Shown here: positions 34,312 through 43,986 of the stretch, piece by piece
Numbering within the stretch: the stretch's first letter is position 1
How the letters are laid out: each line of letters opens with the position of its first letter
From: Jatrophihabitans telluris
Lineage (GTDB): Bacteria > Actinomycetota > Actinomycetes > Mycobacteriales > Jatrophihabitantaceae
Reading direction: 5' to 3'
Length of the DNA: 64,000 bases
NCBI RefSeq assembly: GCF_023516435.1
Contig: NZ_CP097332.1
Coordinates: 3,472,001-3,536,000, forward strand
The notes under the pieces: generated by a model
The model's database searches: none
Told to the model about the DNA's origin: nothing
Seen by the model: only the letters and a program-made list of their open reading frames with translations
Position numbers and translations under genes: made by a program

Positions 34312-35891
34312 TCGGAATCCTCGCTGTCGATCCTGTGATCAACCTCCGCCAGCACCGACGGGTGGTGCTCGGCCTCGGCCTCGGCCTGTTCGGCCGGTAC
34401 GCCGGCCATCATCAGGCCGACCGCGTCGCGCGATGCGCCGCTGGGGAGCTCGCCGATGATGCGCCCGCGGTACAGGACGACGATGCGGTCGGCCAGCGCC
34501 AGGACCTCATCGAGTTCGGTCGAGACGAGCACCACGGCGGTGGCGTTGTCGCGTTCGGCGACGATGCGTTTGTGGATGAATTCCTGGGCGCCGACGTCCA
34601 CACCACGGGTGGGTTGGGAGGCGATGAACAGCTTCAGCGGGCGCGACATCTCCCGCGCGATGACCAGTTTCTGCTGATTGCCGCCGGACAGGCTCCCCGC
34701 CGGGCTGTCGATGCCCTGGGTCCGGATGTCGAACTCCTCGACGCGCTGGCGGGCATTGTCGGAGATCCGGCCGAGATTCAGCGAAAGCCCCTTCGAGAAA
34801 GGGGCATCGTCGTACAGGTCGAGCACCAGGTTCTCGGCGACGGTGAACGGACCCACCAGCCCGTCGTGCTGCCGGTCCTCGGGCACGTAGCCCACTCCGC
34901 TGTCGAGGATCTCGTCCACCGAACGGCCCACGACGTCGACGCCGTTGAGCTCGATCCGCCCCGATCGCGGAATCCGCAGCCCCAGCAGCGACTCGACGAT
35001 CTCCTCCTGGCCGTTGCCCTGCACGCCGGCGAGGGCCACGATCTCGCCCCGGTGCACGCTCAGGCTGATTCCCTCGACGGTGACCGTGCCGCGGTCATCG
35101 GCCACCACCAGGTCGGTCAGCTTCAGGGCGACCTCGCCCGGCTGGGACGGTGCCTTGTCCACCACCAGGTTGACGCTGCGGCCGACCATCAGACTGGCCA
35201 GCTCGCTCTCGCCCGACGTGGGCGCCGCCTCGCCGACCACCCGACCCCGCCGGATGACGGTGATGCGGTCGGCGATGGCCTTCACCTCGCGCAGCTTGTG
35301 GGTGATGAACACGATCGACTTGCCCTCGGCCCGCAGCTCGTTCATCACCCGGATGAGTTCATCGATCTCCTGAGGCGTGAGCACCGCGGTCGGCTCGTCC
35401 AGGATCAAGACGCCGGCATCGCCGAGCAGCGCCTTGAGGATCTCGACCCGCTGCTGGACGCCGACCGGCAGCTCCCCGACCACCGCGTCGGGATCCACGG
35501 CCAGGCCGTACTGCTCGGACAGTTCACGCACCCGGGTGCGCGCGGTCTTGCGGTCCAACCGGCCCAGGGGCCCGTTCGTCCACTCGTGCCCGAGCATGAC
35601 GTTCTCGGCGACGGTGAACACCGGTACCAGCATGAAGTGCTGGTGGACCATGCCGATTCCCGCCGCCAGGGCGTCGCCCGGCCCGCTGAACGAGCGCTTC
35701 TGACCATCGATGAGGATGCTGCCGTCGTCGGGCTGGTAGAGCCCGTAGAGGACGTTCATCAGCGTTGACTTGCCGGCACCGTTCTCACCGAGCAGGGCGT
35801 GGATCTCGCCCGGTTCGACGGTGAGGTCGATCGAGTCGTTGGCGACCAGCGAACCGAATCGCTTGGTGATCCCCTGCAGCTCGAGTCTCAT
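34308..35891 (-). CDS. Nucleoside ABC transporter ATP-binding protein (two ABC domains)
   Basis: A 527-residue tandem ATPase of the sugar/nucleoside (NupO, RnsB, YufO) type. The first domain has Walker [10 protein letters not shown] at 35-43, the signature-like [16 protein letters not shown] and Walker [13 protein letters not shown]. The second has the degenerate P-loop GVQGNGQEE and a regular signature [16 protein letters not shown], the usual asymmetric arrangement in this family. ATG 35891 is chosen for its AGGAAGAG site and the match of [13 protein letters not shown] to family starts. The C-terminal tail after about 490 is acidic. It energises the fused permease encoded immediately downstream. 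Confidence 0.94.
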   Translation of the reverse strand: MRLELQGITKRFGSLVANDSIDLTVEPGEIHALLGENGAGKSTLMNVLYGLYQPDDGSILIDGQKRSFSGPGDALAAGIGMVHQHFMLVPVFTVAENVMLGHEWTNGPLGRLDRKTARTRVRELSEQYGLAVDPDAVVGELPVGVQQRVEILKALLGDAGVLILDEPTAVLTPQEIDELIRVMNELRAEGKSIVFITHKLREVKAIADRITVIRRGRVVGEAAPTSGESELASLMVGRSVNLVVDKAPSQPGEVALKLTDLVVADDRGTVTVEGISLSVHRGEIVALAGVQGNGQEEIVESLLGLRIPRSGRIELNGVDVVGRSVDEILDSGVGYVPEDRQHDGLVGPFTVAENLVLDLYDDAPFSKGLSLNLGRISDNARQRVEEFDIRTQGIDSPAGSLSGGNQQKLVIAREMSRPLKLFIASQPTRGVDVGAQEFIHKRIVAERDNATAVVLVSTELDEVLALADRIVVLYRGRIIGELPSGASRDAVGLMMAGVPAEQAEAEAEHHPSVLAEVDHRIDSEDSE

Positions 35892-36002
35892 CGTTGCTCT
35901 TCCTGTCGTGCGGACGTTCACCCCGACGGTGAGCGAGTCGGGAACGGCGACCAGTCCGGACCATAACCCACCCGGGGCCGTTCGGATCGGCCCTGAACGC
36001 AC

Positions 36003-36038
36003 GGGCGCTGCGCTGGTCCGGAGACCAGCGCAGCGCCC
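36003..36038 (-). terminator. Perfect hairpin between binding-protein and ATPase genes
   Basis: GGGCGCTGCGCTGGTC pairs with GACCAGCGCAGCGCCC, a perfect 16-bp stem with a 4-nt loop, 31 nt after the binding-protein stop and 112 nt before the ATPase start. Such a position usually gives partial termination or 3'-end protection so that more binding protein than transporter is made. Confidence 0.8.
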
Positions 36039-36069
36039 GGGCGAACCATGTCGTGCAGCAGCGGGGTGC

Positions 36070-37182
36070 TTACTTCGGCTGCGACTTCGACTTGATGGTG
36101 ATCTTGCCGGACTGGATGTCCGCCGCGACCGTCTTCAGTTCGCTCTGCAGAGTCGAGTTGACCTTGGAGGCGAAGTCGTGGAAGTCGGCCAGCCCGACGC
36201 CCTGGTTGGCCAAGGTGCCGATGTAGTCGGTCGTGGCGTAGGTGCCGGCGGAGCCGTCCTCGACCGCCTTCTGCACCGCCTGGGCGATGTTCTTCTCGGC
36301 CGTGGTCAGGAAGACCGAGCCGTACTGCGGAGCCGAGACGAAACCGTCGGTGTCGACCCAGATGACGACGGCCTTGCCGCCGGACTTGGCGATCGCGGCG
36401 CTACCGAGGCCGGTACCACCCGCGACCGGGAAGATGACGTCGGCACCCTGGGCGATGAAGTTGTTCGCCAGCTGCTGACCCTTGTTCTGGTCGGTGAACG
36501 AACCGGCGAAGCTGCCCTTCTGGGAGGTTTCGTCCCAGCCGAGCAGGCTGACGCTCTTGCCCTTCTGGGTGTTGTAGTACTGAATGCCCTCCTGGAAGCC
36601 GTCCATGTAGACGGTCACCGGCGGGATGTTGAGACCACCGTAGGTGGCAACCTTGCCCGACTTGGAGTAGCCGGCGGCCAGGTAGCCGGACAGGAAACCG
36701 GCCTGGGCGGTGTTGAACTGCAGCCCCTGCAGGTTGGTGCCGTTACCGGCCGAGTCGACCTCGACGAAGTGCTGGGTCGGGGCGGCCTTGGCGGCGGCCA
36801 CGGTCGCGTTGCCCATCAGGCCACCGACCGTGACGATCAGGTCGCACTTCTGGGTCTGCAGCGACTTGATGTTGGTGGCGTAGTCGGTCTCGGTCTTGGA
36901 CTGGACGTAGCTGACCTTGGCCTTGCCCGCTGATTGGGCGGCCTGCATGCCCTGCCAGGCGGCAGCGTTGAAGGACTTGTCGTCGATACCGCCGGTGTCG
37001 GTGACCATGCACGCGGTGTAGGTCGCCGCCGGCGCGGAGCTGCTTGCGCCCGAGCCGCCCGCGGAGGTCGTGGTGGTGGTGGTGCTGCTGCCCTTCTTGG
37101 ACCCGCATGCACTCAGCAACAGCGCTGCCGCGATCGCGGTCGCGATAACGGCCGTCCCGCTGTAGGACTTGAGATGACGCAA
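36070..37182 (-). CDS. BMP-family nucleoside-binding lipoprotein
   Basis: A 370-residue extracytoplasmic substrate-binding lipoprotein of the BMP/PnrA family, which binds purine nucleosides. The signal peptide ends in the lipobox LLLSAC with the lipidated Cys26, followed by a Ser/Thr-rich linker that includes a run of six Thr. The mature part begins [20 protein letters not shown], the family's ligand-contacting N-terminus, and contains [15 protein letters not shown] and [17 protein letters not shown]. The start is a TTG at 37182 with a GGGAG site 8 nt upstream; I see no better start. It is the first gene of the importer block and is separated from the ATPase gene by a strong hairpin. Confidence 0.93.
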   Translation of the reverse strand: MRHLKSYSGTAVIATAIAAALLLSACGSKKGSSTTTTTTSAGGSGASSSAPAATYTACMVTDTGGIDDKSFNAAAWQGMQAAQSAGKAKVSYVQSKTETDYATNIKSLQTQKCDLIVTVGGLMGNATVAAAKAAPTQHFVEVDSAGNGTNLQGLQFNTAQAGFLSGYLAAGYSKSGKVATYGGLNIPPVTVYMDGFQEGIQYYNTQKGKSVSLLGWDETSQKGSFAGSFTDQNKGQQLANNFIAQGADVIFPVAGGTGLGSAAIAKSGGKAVVIWVDTDGFVSAPQYGSVFLTTAEKNIAQAVQKAVEDGSAGTYATTDYIGTLANQGVGLADFHDFASKVNSTLQSELKTVAADIQSGKITIKSKSQPK

Positions 37183-37448
37183 GACCGTCTCCCTCGTATT
37201 CTCGTCTCGCAGAGGCGGTCTGCCTCCGATCGATTGCGAACGTTAGCCGCCCAATGTGACGCCGCTGAAACCGGATGAGCCTTTGTCACCCGATTGTTGT
37301 GCGCTCGATCGTGGCCTACGGACGCATCGGACACCTTCGGCGAACAACGCCCAGCGCTGGGCGGCGGACCTGTCAACAAGCGCTAATGACCAGATCTTCA
37401 TCCAGGGCGCGCGATGATGCCCCGGACCGTTGACGATCGCTGACCCGA

Positions 37449-39158
37449 TCAGACCGGGACGATGTCGGCCGCACCGAGCCGGGCCGCGTCGGCGGTGGCA
37501 TCGTCGGGTTGTTCCTGGGACTCCCGTTCGGCGGCGACCCGGGCGATGTAGTGGTCGACCTCGGTATCGGCGTGAGCTGCGTCCCACCCCAGCAGCGGTT
37601 TCATCAGCGCGGCGACCACCGGTGCGGCGGACACGCCACGGTCCCAGGCCTCGATGGAGGCACGCGTACGACGCGCCAGGACATCGTCCAGATGCCGTGC
37701 CCCTTCGTGGGTCACCGCGTAGACGACCTCCGCGAGCAGGTAGTCGTCCACCCCGGGCAGCGGCTCGGCCAGTGCTGGATCCGCCGCGACCAGCTCCAAC
37801 AGGTCGTGGGTGAGCGAACCGTACCGGCCGAGCAGGTGCTCGATGCGCGCCACGTGCAGACCGGACGATGCGGCCAAAGCGTGCTTCTGGTTCCGGATCC
37901 CTTCGAAACCGCCCGCGCCGACGAGCGGAATCCGCTCGGTGCACGAGTCCGGCACCCGGGCGTCCATCCCCCGCACGGCTTCGTCCACGGCGTCCTTGCC
38001 CATGACCCGGTACGTCGTGTACTTGCCGCCGGCGATCACCACCAGACCGGGCACCGGGTGACCGACCACATGTTCACGCGACAGCTTCGAGGTCGATTCG
38101 GATTCGCCGGACAGCAGCGGCCGGAGGCCGGCGTAGACCCCTTCGACGTCGGCGCGCGACAGCGGTGAGGACAGCACCGAGTTGACCTGGTCGAGCAGGT
38201 AATCGATGTCGCGGGCACTGGCCGCGGGATGGGCCAGGTCCAGGTTCCAGTCGGTGTCGGTGGTCCCGATGATCCAGTGCCGGCCCCACGGGATCACGAA
38301 CAGCACCGAGGTCTCGGTCCGCAGGATGATGCCGGTGGTGGACTGCAGCCGGTCGCGCGGCACCACGAGGTGCACGCCCTTGGACGCGCGCACGTGGAAC
38401 TGCCCGCGGGTGTCGGCCATTCGCTGGGTCTCGTCGGTCCAGACGCCGGTGGCGTTGATGACCTGCTTGGCCCGCACGTCGAACTCGTGGGCGGTCTCCA
38501 GATCGACGACGCGGGCCCCCACGACGCGCTCGCCCTCCCGCAGGAAGCCCAGCACGCGTGTGCGATTGGCCGCCCGAGCCCCGAAGTCGACGGCGGTACG
38601 CACCACGGTCATGGTGTGCCGGGCGTCGTCGACCTGAGCGTCCCAGTACTGGACCGCTCCGGTGAGCGCGTCGCTCTTGAGGCACGGCGCCTCGCGCAGC
38701 GCCCGGCGCTTGGAGAAGTGCCGGTGGTGCGGCAGGCCACGACTCGACCCGCCCGCCGTCCCCATCGTGTCGTAGAGCAGGACACCGGCGCCGACGTAGG
38801 GGCGCTCCCAGCCGCGATGGGTCAGCGGGTAGAGGAAGGACACCGGCCGGATCAGGTGCGGGGCGATGTGCTGCACGAGCAAGCCGCGCTCGTGCAAGGC
38901 CTCTCGCACCAGTCCGAAGTCGAGCATCTCCAGATAGCGCAGTCCGCCGTGGATGAGCTTGCTCGAGCGCGAGGACGTGCCACTGGCCCAGTCCCGGGCC
39001 TCGACGATGGCCGTCGACAGCCCGCGGGTGACCGCGTCCAGCGCCGCGCCGGCACCGACCACGCCACCACCGACGATGAGGATGTCGAATTCCTTCTCGG
39101 TCTCCATCGCGGCCAGTGCCTCGGCCCGGTTCTGCGGCGACATTGCGGTTGTACTCAC
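37449..39158 (-). CDS. glpD: Glycerol-3-phosphate dehydrogenase (FAD, quinone-linked)
   Basis: A 569-residue FAD enzyme oxidising glycerol-3-phosphate to dihydroxyacetone phosphate and passing electrons to quinone at the membrane. The FAD motif ILIVGGGVVGAGAALDAVTRG is at about 27-47, followed by SGTSSRSSKLIHGGLRYLE, a family signature; KQVINATGVWTDE and VIAGGKYTTYR come later. The C-terminal helical domain (LVAADPALAEPLPGVDDYLL) is complete. Start GTG 39158 gives a 20-residue N-terminal extension before the Rossmann fold; an internal ATG near residue 6 is possible. It follows glpK by 78 nt on the same strand. Confidence 0.95.
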   Translation of the reverse strand: MSTTAMSPQNRAEALAAMETEKEFDILIVGGGVVGAGAALDAVTRGLSTAIVEARDWASGTSSRSSKLIHGGLRYLEMLDFGLVREALHERGLLVQHIAPHLIRPVSFLYPLTHRGWERPYVGAGVLLYDTMGTAGGSSRGLPHHRHFSKRRALREAPCLKSDALTGAVQYWDAQVDDARHTMTVVRTAVDFGARAANRTRVLGFLREGERVVGARVVDLETAHEFDVRAKQVINATGVWTDETQRMADTRGQFHVRASKGVHLVVPRDRLQSTTGIILRTETSVLFVIPWGRHWIIGTTDTDWNLDLAHPAASARDIDYLLDQVNSVLSSPLSRADVEGVYAGLRPLLSGESESTSKLSREHVVGHPVPGLVVIAGGKYTTYRVMGKDAVDEAVRGMDARVPDSCTERIPLVGAGGFEGIRNQKHALAASSGLHVARIEHLLGRYGSLTHDLLELVAADPALAEPLPGVDDYLLAEVVYAVTHEGARHLDDVLARRTRASIEAWDRGVSAAPVVAALMKPLLGWDAAHADTEVDHYIARVAAERESQEQPDDATADAARLGAADIVPV

Positions 39159-39236
39159 GAGATGGTGCCCTTCGAGGAGAGAGTTCTCAGTGATCGACGA
39201 CGAAATCGGACGGCCGGCCTCGGCCGCGGCCGGGTG

Positions 39237-40751
39237 TCAGCTGACATCCACCCAGTCCAGGGTGCGGTCGACGGCCTTCTTCCAGCCGGCGTATCCATCG
39301 GTGCGCTGCGCCTGGGACCAGGACGGTTCCCAGCGCTTGGACTCGTTCCAGTTCGCCCGCAGCTCATCGGTGTCCTTCCAGAACCCGACCGCCAAGCCCG
39401 CCGCGTACGCCGCACCGAGGGCAGTCGTCTCCGCCACCACCGGCCGGCTGACCGGAACTCCCAGAATATCGGCCTGAAGTTGCATGCACAGGTCGTTGGC
39501 GGTCACGCCGCCGTCGACCTTGAGAACCTCCAGCCTCACCTGGGAATCCTGCTCCATCGCCTCGGAAACGTCCCTGCTCTGGTAGCAGATCGACTCCAGA
39601 GTCGCGCGAGCCAGGTGCGCGTTCGTGTTGAAGCGGGACAGCCCGACGATCGCGCCCCGGGCGTCCGAACGCCAGTACGGGGCGAACAGCCCCGAGAAGG
39701 CCGGCACGAAGTACACCCCACCGTTGTCGGAGACCTGACGGGCCAACGTCTCCACCTCCGACGCTCCGGAGATGATGCCGAGTTGGTCGCGCAGCCACTG
39801 CACGGCCGAGCCGGTCACGGCGATCGAGCCTTCCAAGGCGTAGACGGGTTTGTCAGCACCGAACTGGTAGCAGACGGTGCTCAGCAGTCCGTGCTCGCTG
39901 CGGACGAGTTCCTCGCCGGTGTTGAGCAGCATGAAGTTGCCGGTTCCGTAGGTGTTCTTGGCCTCGCCGGGGGCGAAACAGACCTGCCCGACGGTCGCGG
40001 CCTGCTGATCGCCGAGGTCGCCCGTCAACCTGATCCCGGCCGCCGCTGCGGGGAGGCGGATCTCGCCGTACCCGGCCGGGTCGGAGGACGGGCGGATCAC
40101 GGGCAGCATCTGCGGCGGTATGCCGAAGAAGGACAGCAGCTCGGAGTCCCAGTCCAGCGTTTCCAGGTTCATCAGCATCGTCCGGCTGGCGTTGGTTACG
40201 TCCGTCACGTGGACGCCGCCGTTCGGGCCGCCGGTCAGGTTCCAGATCAGCCAGGTGTCGGTGTTTCCGAACACGGCATCGCCGGCCTCGGCCGCGGCCC
40301 GCACTCCGTCGACGTTGTCCAGGATCCACTGCACCTTGCCGGCCGAGAAGTAGGTCGCCGGGGGCAGGCCCGCCTTGGCCCGGATCACCTCGCCGCGACC
40401 GTCGCGCTCCAAGGCCGAGGCGATCCGGTCGGTGCGGGTGTCCTGCCAGACGATCGCGTTGTAGTACGGACGTCCGGTCCGGCGGTCCCACACGACAGTG
40501 GTCTCGCGCTGGTTGGTGATGCCGAGCGCGGCGAAGTCCGACGGCGCCAGACCGGCCTGGTTGATCGCCGTCTGCAGAACCGCGCTGGACCGCTCCCAGA
40601 TCTCGACGGGGTTGTGCTCGACCCAGCCCGCCCGGGGCAGGATCTGTTCGTGCTCGAGCTGATGCTTGCCGTGCTCGTCACCCGCATGGTCGAAGATCAT
40701 GAATCGGGAGCTGGTGGTGCCCTGGTCGATCGCGCCGACGAAGTCAGCCAT
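39237..40751 (-). CDS. glpK: Glycerol kinase
   Basis: A 504-residue FGGY-family kinase making glycerol-3-phosphate from glycerol and ATP. The N-terminal phosphate-binding [11 protein letters not shown] is at 5-15, [14 protein letters not shown] near 80, [16 protein letters not shown] mid-protein, and the C-terminal signature [18 protein letters not shown] is complete. An AAGGAG site precedes the ATG by 7 nt. Together with glpD downstream it forms the glycerol-use unit. No glycerol facilitator (glpF) or GlpR-type regulator is in the window. Confidence 0.96.
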   Translation of the reverse strand: MADFVGAIDQGTTSSRFMIFDHAGDEHGKHQLEHEQILPRAGWVEHNPVEIWERSSAVLQTAINQAGLAPSDFAALGITNQRETTVVWDRRTGRPYYNAIVWQDTRTDRIASALERDGRGEVIRAKAGLPPATYFSAGKVQWILDNVDGVRAAAEAGDAVFGNTDTWLIWNLTGGPNGGVHVTDVTNASRTMLMNLETLDWDSELLSFFGIPPQMLPVIRPSSDPAGYGEIRLPAAAAGIRLTGDLGDQQAATVGQVCFAPGEAKNTYGTGNFMLLNTGEELVRSEHGLLSTVCYQFGADKPVYALEGSIAVTGSAVQWLRDQLGIISGASEVETLARQVSDNGGVYFVPAFSGLFAPYWRSDARGAIVGLSRFNTNAHLARATLESICYQSRDVSEAMEQDSQVRLEVLKVDGGVTANDLCMQLQADILGVPVSRPVVAETTALGAAYAAGLAVGFWKDTDELRANWNESKRWEPSWSQAQRTDGYAGWKKAVDRTLDWVDVS

Positions 40752-40784
40752 GGGTGGACTCCTTGGTCTGTAAGGGGAAACCGA

Positions 40785-41009
40785 TCAGCGGGCGGCGGCG
40801 CGCCAGCCCCGGACACCGATCGCGCCGATCGCGGTGCCCAGCCCCAGCGACACCACCACGAGCACCAGGTGCACGAGGAAGAAGCCGGTCGCGCCATGGT
40901 TCCACGAGCGGGTGTCGCCCCAGATGTTCTTCAGGAATGTCGGCCAGATCCACCAGGACCAGACACCGAACGCGATCAGGAACCCTGAGACCCGCTTGGA
41001 CAACATCAC
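40785..41009 (-). CDS. SCO4848-family small membrane protein
   Basis: A 74-residue membrane protein. Residues about 9-28 (VSGFLIAFGVWSWWIWPTFL) form a membrane segment, followed by KNIWGDTRSWNHG and a second segment at about 42-65. The motif FGVWSWxIWPTFLKNIW is the hallmark of an actinobacterial family found, as here, next to a DD-carboxypeptidase gene (SCO4848/SCO4847 in Streptomyces, recalled). GTG 41009 is chosen because GATAAT lies 6 nt upstream; an ATG one codon later is equally possible, and longer upstream frames are antisense to the carboxypeptidase gene. Function unknown; the pairing suggests envelope biology. It is 33 nt upstream of glpK and may be co-transcribed. Confidence 0.8.
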   Translation of the reverse strand: MMLSKRVSGFLIAFGVWSWWIWPTFLKNIWGDTRSWNHGATGFFLVHLVLVVVSLGLGTAIGAIGVRGWRAAAR

Positions 41010-41073
41010 CACTGGATTATCCCTGCGCGGCGCTTTCGCCTCTGCCACCCGTCTCCCGTAGCCTGGCCCGGTG
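41007..41073. promoter_or_regulatory. Divergent leaderless promoters (SCO4848-type gene and DD-carboxypeptidase)
   Basis: Minus strand: GATAAT (41021-41016), 6 nt, then GTG 41009. Plus strand: TAGCCT (41059-41064), 6 nt, then GTG 41071. Both promoters fit in 61 bp, so their upstream elements overlap and the genes are probably linked in expression. Confidence 0.6.
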
Positions 41074-42432
41074 CGCCGTTTCACCCCGTTTCTCAACGCG
41101 GCGGCCCTGTCCGGGCTAGCGGCGATGGCCGGAACGAGCGCCCTGGCGGCCCCCGGACCGGCGGCCACGTCCGCGCCCCTGTCGGCGCCATCGGCCACCG
41201 TCACCCCCACCGTCACCGCAACCGCAACCGTGACCCTCACCGCCCCGCGGCCTACCGGCCCCGGTACCTCCCCGCAGGCACCGGACCCCCACCCGCCCGC
41301 GGGCGGCCTGGCCCCCGACGGCAGCGTCCCCGGCGGGCAGCAACTGGCCCGGCGCGGCTTCATCCTCCCCGCCGGGGCGAAGAAACTGCCCAAGAGCATC
41401 ACCGCGAAAGCGTGGGTGCTGTCGGACCTGGACACCGGCGAGATCCTGGCGGCACGGGATCCGCACGGCCGCTACCAGCCGGCGAGCATCCTCAAGACGC
41501 TCACCGCGGTGACCGTGCTGCCCCACCTGCCCGGCTCGCGGGTGATCACGGTGTCCAAGTCCGCCGCCTCGGCGGAGGGATCGGCCGTCGGCCTGCTCGC
41601 CGGCGCCCACTACAGCGTCGACCAACTGTTCAAGGCCCTGTTCCTGGTCTCGGGCAATGACGCGGCGCAGGCCCTGGCCGAGGCCAACGGCGGGGTGGCG
41701 CAGACGGTGGCGCAGATGAACGCCGAGGCCGCGCGGCTCGGCGCCTACGACACCTACGTCCAGACGCCGTCCGGTTTGGACGGCTGGCAACAGCTGACCT
41801 CCGCCTACGACATGAGCCTGGTGCTGCGGGCGGCGCTGGCCAATCCACGCTTCCTCGCCTACGACCAGGCCCGCAAGGCGAGCTATCCCCCGAAGCGGAG
41901 CAGGTTCGGGTCGGTCGGCGGTTATGAGTTCGACAACCAGTCAGCCGACTTCCTCGACGGCGTCCCCGGGGCATTGGTCGCCAAGACCGGCTATACCGAC
42001 GCCGCGCTGCACACCTACATCTGCGCGCTTCAGCGCGGCGGACGCCGGCTGGGCATCGTGTTCCTGCGCAATCAGCGCTGGCCCGTCGACCAGTACCAGC
42101 AGGCTCAGGCGCTGTTCGAGTGGGCGCTGGCCCTGCCCCGCAGCGTCCAACCCGTGGGGAAGCTCGCGGGGGCCATAACCAACGGTCCTGCATCCAAAGC
42201 CGCGGCGCCCAATCCCAGCACGCCCATCGGATCGAGCCCGACGCCGGCCGAGGGCCACCCGAAGGCCGCGAGACCCGACGGGGCGACGCAGGCCACCGTG
42301 GTGCGGCCAACGTCGGCGGCCTGGCTGCAGCGCGGAGCGCTGGCGGCGATCAGCGTGACGGTGGTGATTGCCGCTGCCGTCGGCGCTGCAGGGCGGCGAC
42401 GCCTGCGCCGCCGATCGCCGCGCCGGCGCTGA
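41071..42432 (+). CDS. D-alanyl-D-alanine carboxypeptidase (S11 family)
   Basis: A 453-residue penicillin-binding serine peptidase that trims the terminal D-Ala from peptidoglycan stem peptides outside the cell. The catalytic SxxK is Ser139-Lys142 in PASILKTL, SxN is Ser194-Asn196 in LVSGNDAAQ, and KTG is at 305-307 in LVAKTGYTDAA. A signal peptide occupies roughly residues 1-27, then a Thr/Pro/Ala linker. The C-terminus has a Pro/Ala/Ser linker, a membrane segment (ALAAISVTVVIAAAVGAA) and an Arg-rich tail, so it is anchored at both the outer face and the membrane. The last 83 bp overlap the convergent yihY gene. Confidence 0.92.
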   Translation: MRRFTPFLNAAALSGLAAMAGTSALAAPGPAATSAPLSAPSATVTPTVTATATVTLTAPRPTGPGTSPQAPDPHPPAGGLAPDGSVPGGQQLARRGFILPAGAKKLPKSITAKAWVLSDLDTGEILAARDPHGRYQPASILKTLTAVTVLPHLPGSRVITVSKSAASAEGSAVGLLAGAHYSVDQLFKALFLVSGNDAAQALAEANGGVAQTVAQMNAEAARLGAYDTYVQTPSGLDGWQQLTSAYDMSLVLRAALANPRFLAYDQARKASYPPKRSRFGSVGGYEFDNQSADFLDGVPGALVAKTGYTDAALHTYICALQRGGRRLGIVFLRNQRWPVDQYQQAQALFEWALALPRSVQPVGKLAGAITNGPASKAAAPNPSTPIGSSPTPAEGHPKAARPDGATQATVVRPTSAAWLQRGALAAISVTVVIAAAVGAAGRRRLRRRSPRRR

Positions 42433-43432
42433 TCAACCCGGCCGCGAGTCCGATCGGCGAAACCGGCGGCGGGCCGGGCCGCTCAGCCCGTGCGCGCGCC
42501 AACGACGACGGCACCTCATCGACCAGCAGTTCCGGTTGGGACACCGGTCGCGCGGTGGCCGCCCACGCCACGCAGAACAGCAGATACCTCGAGACGAGGT
42601 CGATCCAGATGAGAATCCCCAGCACCGGCGCGATCACGGCGACCGCCGGGGACTTGGTGGCCCGCTCGATGTAGATCGTCCCGACCAGCTTCAGTACCTC
42701 GAAGCCGATCGCCGCGATCAGCGTGGTGCGCCAGGCCACGGTTCGTGCCACCTCGACGTCCGGCAACCGGATCAGCAGCCAGCCGAAGACGAGCATGCTG
42801 CCCAGGATGCCGAGCGCGATGCCCAGCAGTGCGGTGACGGTGCCCGCCCCGGTCACGTCGTTCAGGCCCAGCTTGCGCAGCAGGAGCCCGCCCGCGGCGG
42901 TACCCCCGGCCGTGACCCCGAGCGAGACCACGATGCCCAGGCCGAGCCCGATCAACACCATCGCGTCGGACAGCTTGGCCGCAAGGAAGGATCGTTTGGC
43001 CGGCGGCAGCCCCCACACGGTGTCGATGGCGGTGCGCAGGTTGGCGATCCAGCCGAGCCCGGTCAGCAGCAGGCCGACCAGGCCGACCAGGCCGACTCCG
43101 GCGCGGTTGTTGATCGCGGTCTTGACGGTGGTCGTGATCGTGCCCCCGAAACTGCCGGGCACGTTGTCGTTGATGGACTTGTACAGATCATTGGCCAGGC
43201 CAGGGTGAGAGGCCAGCACGAAGCCGAGGATGGCCGCCCCGAGCAGGATCAGCGGGAACAGCGCCAGAAAGCTGAAATACGTGATCGCCGCGGCCAGATG
43301 GTCACCGTGGTTGAGCTTGTAATGCTGATAGCCCCGCACTACGTGGGCGATGCCGGGACGCCGTTCCTTCAGTGAAAGCCACGCGTCAGCGGCACGTCGG
43401 CGCATCCCACCGATCCGATCCCCGATGCCCAT
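42350..43432 (-). CDS. YihY/virulence factor BrkB-family membrane protein
   Basis: A 360-residue inner-membrane protein with six predicted membrane segments. Family motifs include YQHYKLNHGDHLAAAITYFS, FLALFPLILLGAAILGFVL, WIANLRTAIDTVWGLP and the pair of helices LIGLGLGIVVSLGVTAGG and IGFEVLKLVGTIYI. The family was once called ribonuclease BN by mistake; the true function is unclear. The C-terminal 80 residues are cytoplasmic, Pro/Arg-rich, and are encoded antisense to the end of the DD-carboxypeptidase gene. The ATG shares one base with the preceding 2'-5' RNA ligase gene's stop, indicating translational coupling. Confidence 0.9.
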   Translation of the reverse strand: MGIGDRIGGMRRRAADAWLSLKERRPGIAHVVRGYQHYKLNHGDHLAAAITYFSFLALFPLILLGAAILGFVLASHPGLANDLYKSINDNVPGSFGGTITTTVKTAINNRAGVGLVGLVGLLLTGLGWIANLRTAIDTVWGLPPAKRSFLAAKLSDAMVLIGLGLGIVVSLGVTAGGTAAGGLLLRKLGLNDVTGAGTVTALLGIALGILGSMLVFGWLLIRLPDVEVARTVAWRTTLIAAIGFEVLKLVGTIYIERATKSPAVAVIAPVLGILIWIDLVSRYLLFCVAWAATARPVSQPELLVDEVPSSLARARAERPGPPPVSPIGLAAGLISAGAAIGGAGVAALQRRRQRQSPPSR

Positions 43433-43956
43433 CAGGACCCCGTGAGTGCGAACTCCCGGCGGGCGTGCCAGGTCCGATCCGGGTCCTGGCAGTACATGAC
43501 GAACGAGGCGACCCGGAACTGGGCGACGAACTCACGCAGCGCCTCGAACGCCTCATCGAGCGCCGCGTCGCCGATGTCGTGCGCGACCGTCACGTGCGGG
43601 TGGTAAGGAAACTCCACCTCGCGCACGATCGGGTCCTTGCGCACGGCCCGTTCCAACAGCTCACATTCGGCGATACCTGCTGAGACCTGGACGAAGACCA
43701 CCTGCGAGACCGGCCGAAACGTTCCGGTACTCGACAGCCGCATCACGAACGGACCGACCTGCTCGGCCGCCCAGGCCAGATGGTCCTCGATCTTGGCCAG
43801 CTCGTCCTGGGCGAACTCGGTCGGAGGCAACAGCGTGACGTGGGTCGGGATCCGCGAAGCCTCCGGATCGCCGACTCGGCGGCGCCATTCGGACAGGACC
43901 GTCGCATGCGGCTCGGGGATCGCGATGGCGACGCCGATCGTGATCATGTCGGTCAT
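43432..43956 (-). CDS. 2'-5' RNA ligase/phosphodiesterase superfamily protein
   Basis: A 174-residue 2H-phosphoesterase-fold protein. Two HxT motifs face each other: HVTLLPPTEF in the N-terminal half and HPHVTVAHD in the C-terminal half, both with the canonical spacing for catalysis. Members (ThpR/LigT, cyclic phosphodiesterases) act on 2',3'-cyclic or 2'-5' phosphodiester RNA ends; the in vivo substrate here is unknown. ATG 43956 is preferred to a GTG three codons upstream because that GTG overlaps the TAGGGT -10 element. It is coupled to yihY downstream. Confidence 0.88.
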   Translation of the reverse strand: MTDMITIGVAIAIPEPHATVLSEWRRRVGDPEASRIPTHVTLLPPTEFAQDELAKIEDHLAWAAEQVGPFVMRLSSTGTFRPVSQVVFVQVSAGIAECELLERAVRKDPIVREVEFPYHPHVTVAHDIGDAALDEAFEALREFVAQFRVASFVMYCQDPDRTWHARREFALTGS

Positions 43957-43969
43957 CCTGGTCACCCTA
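43954..43969 (-). promoter_or_regulatory. Leaderless -10 of the 2'-5' RNA ligase-like gene
   Basis: On the minus strand TAGGGT (43969-43964) is followed by 7 nt and the ATG at 43956. Confidence 0.55.
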
Positions 43970-43986
43970 CTGGCCCGATCGGCGGC

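Noticed and set aside
32201-34342. 713-residue open frame in a second frame over the fused permease
   Set aside because: Arg-rich and not hydrophobic, while the accepted frame gives clear membrane helices and coupling loops.
38229-40988. 919-residue open frame antisense to glpD and glpK
   Set aside because: The longest shadow frame in the window, but low complexity and without motifs.
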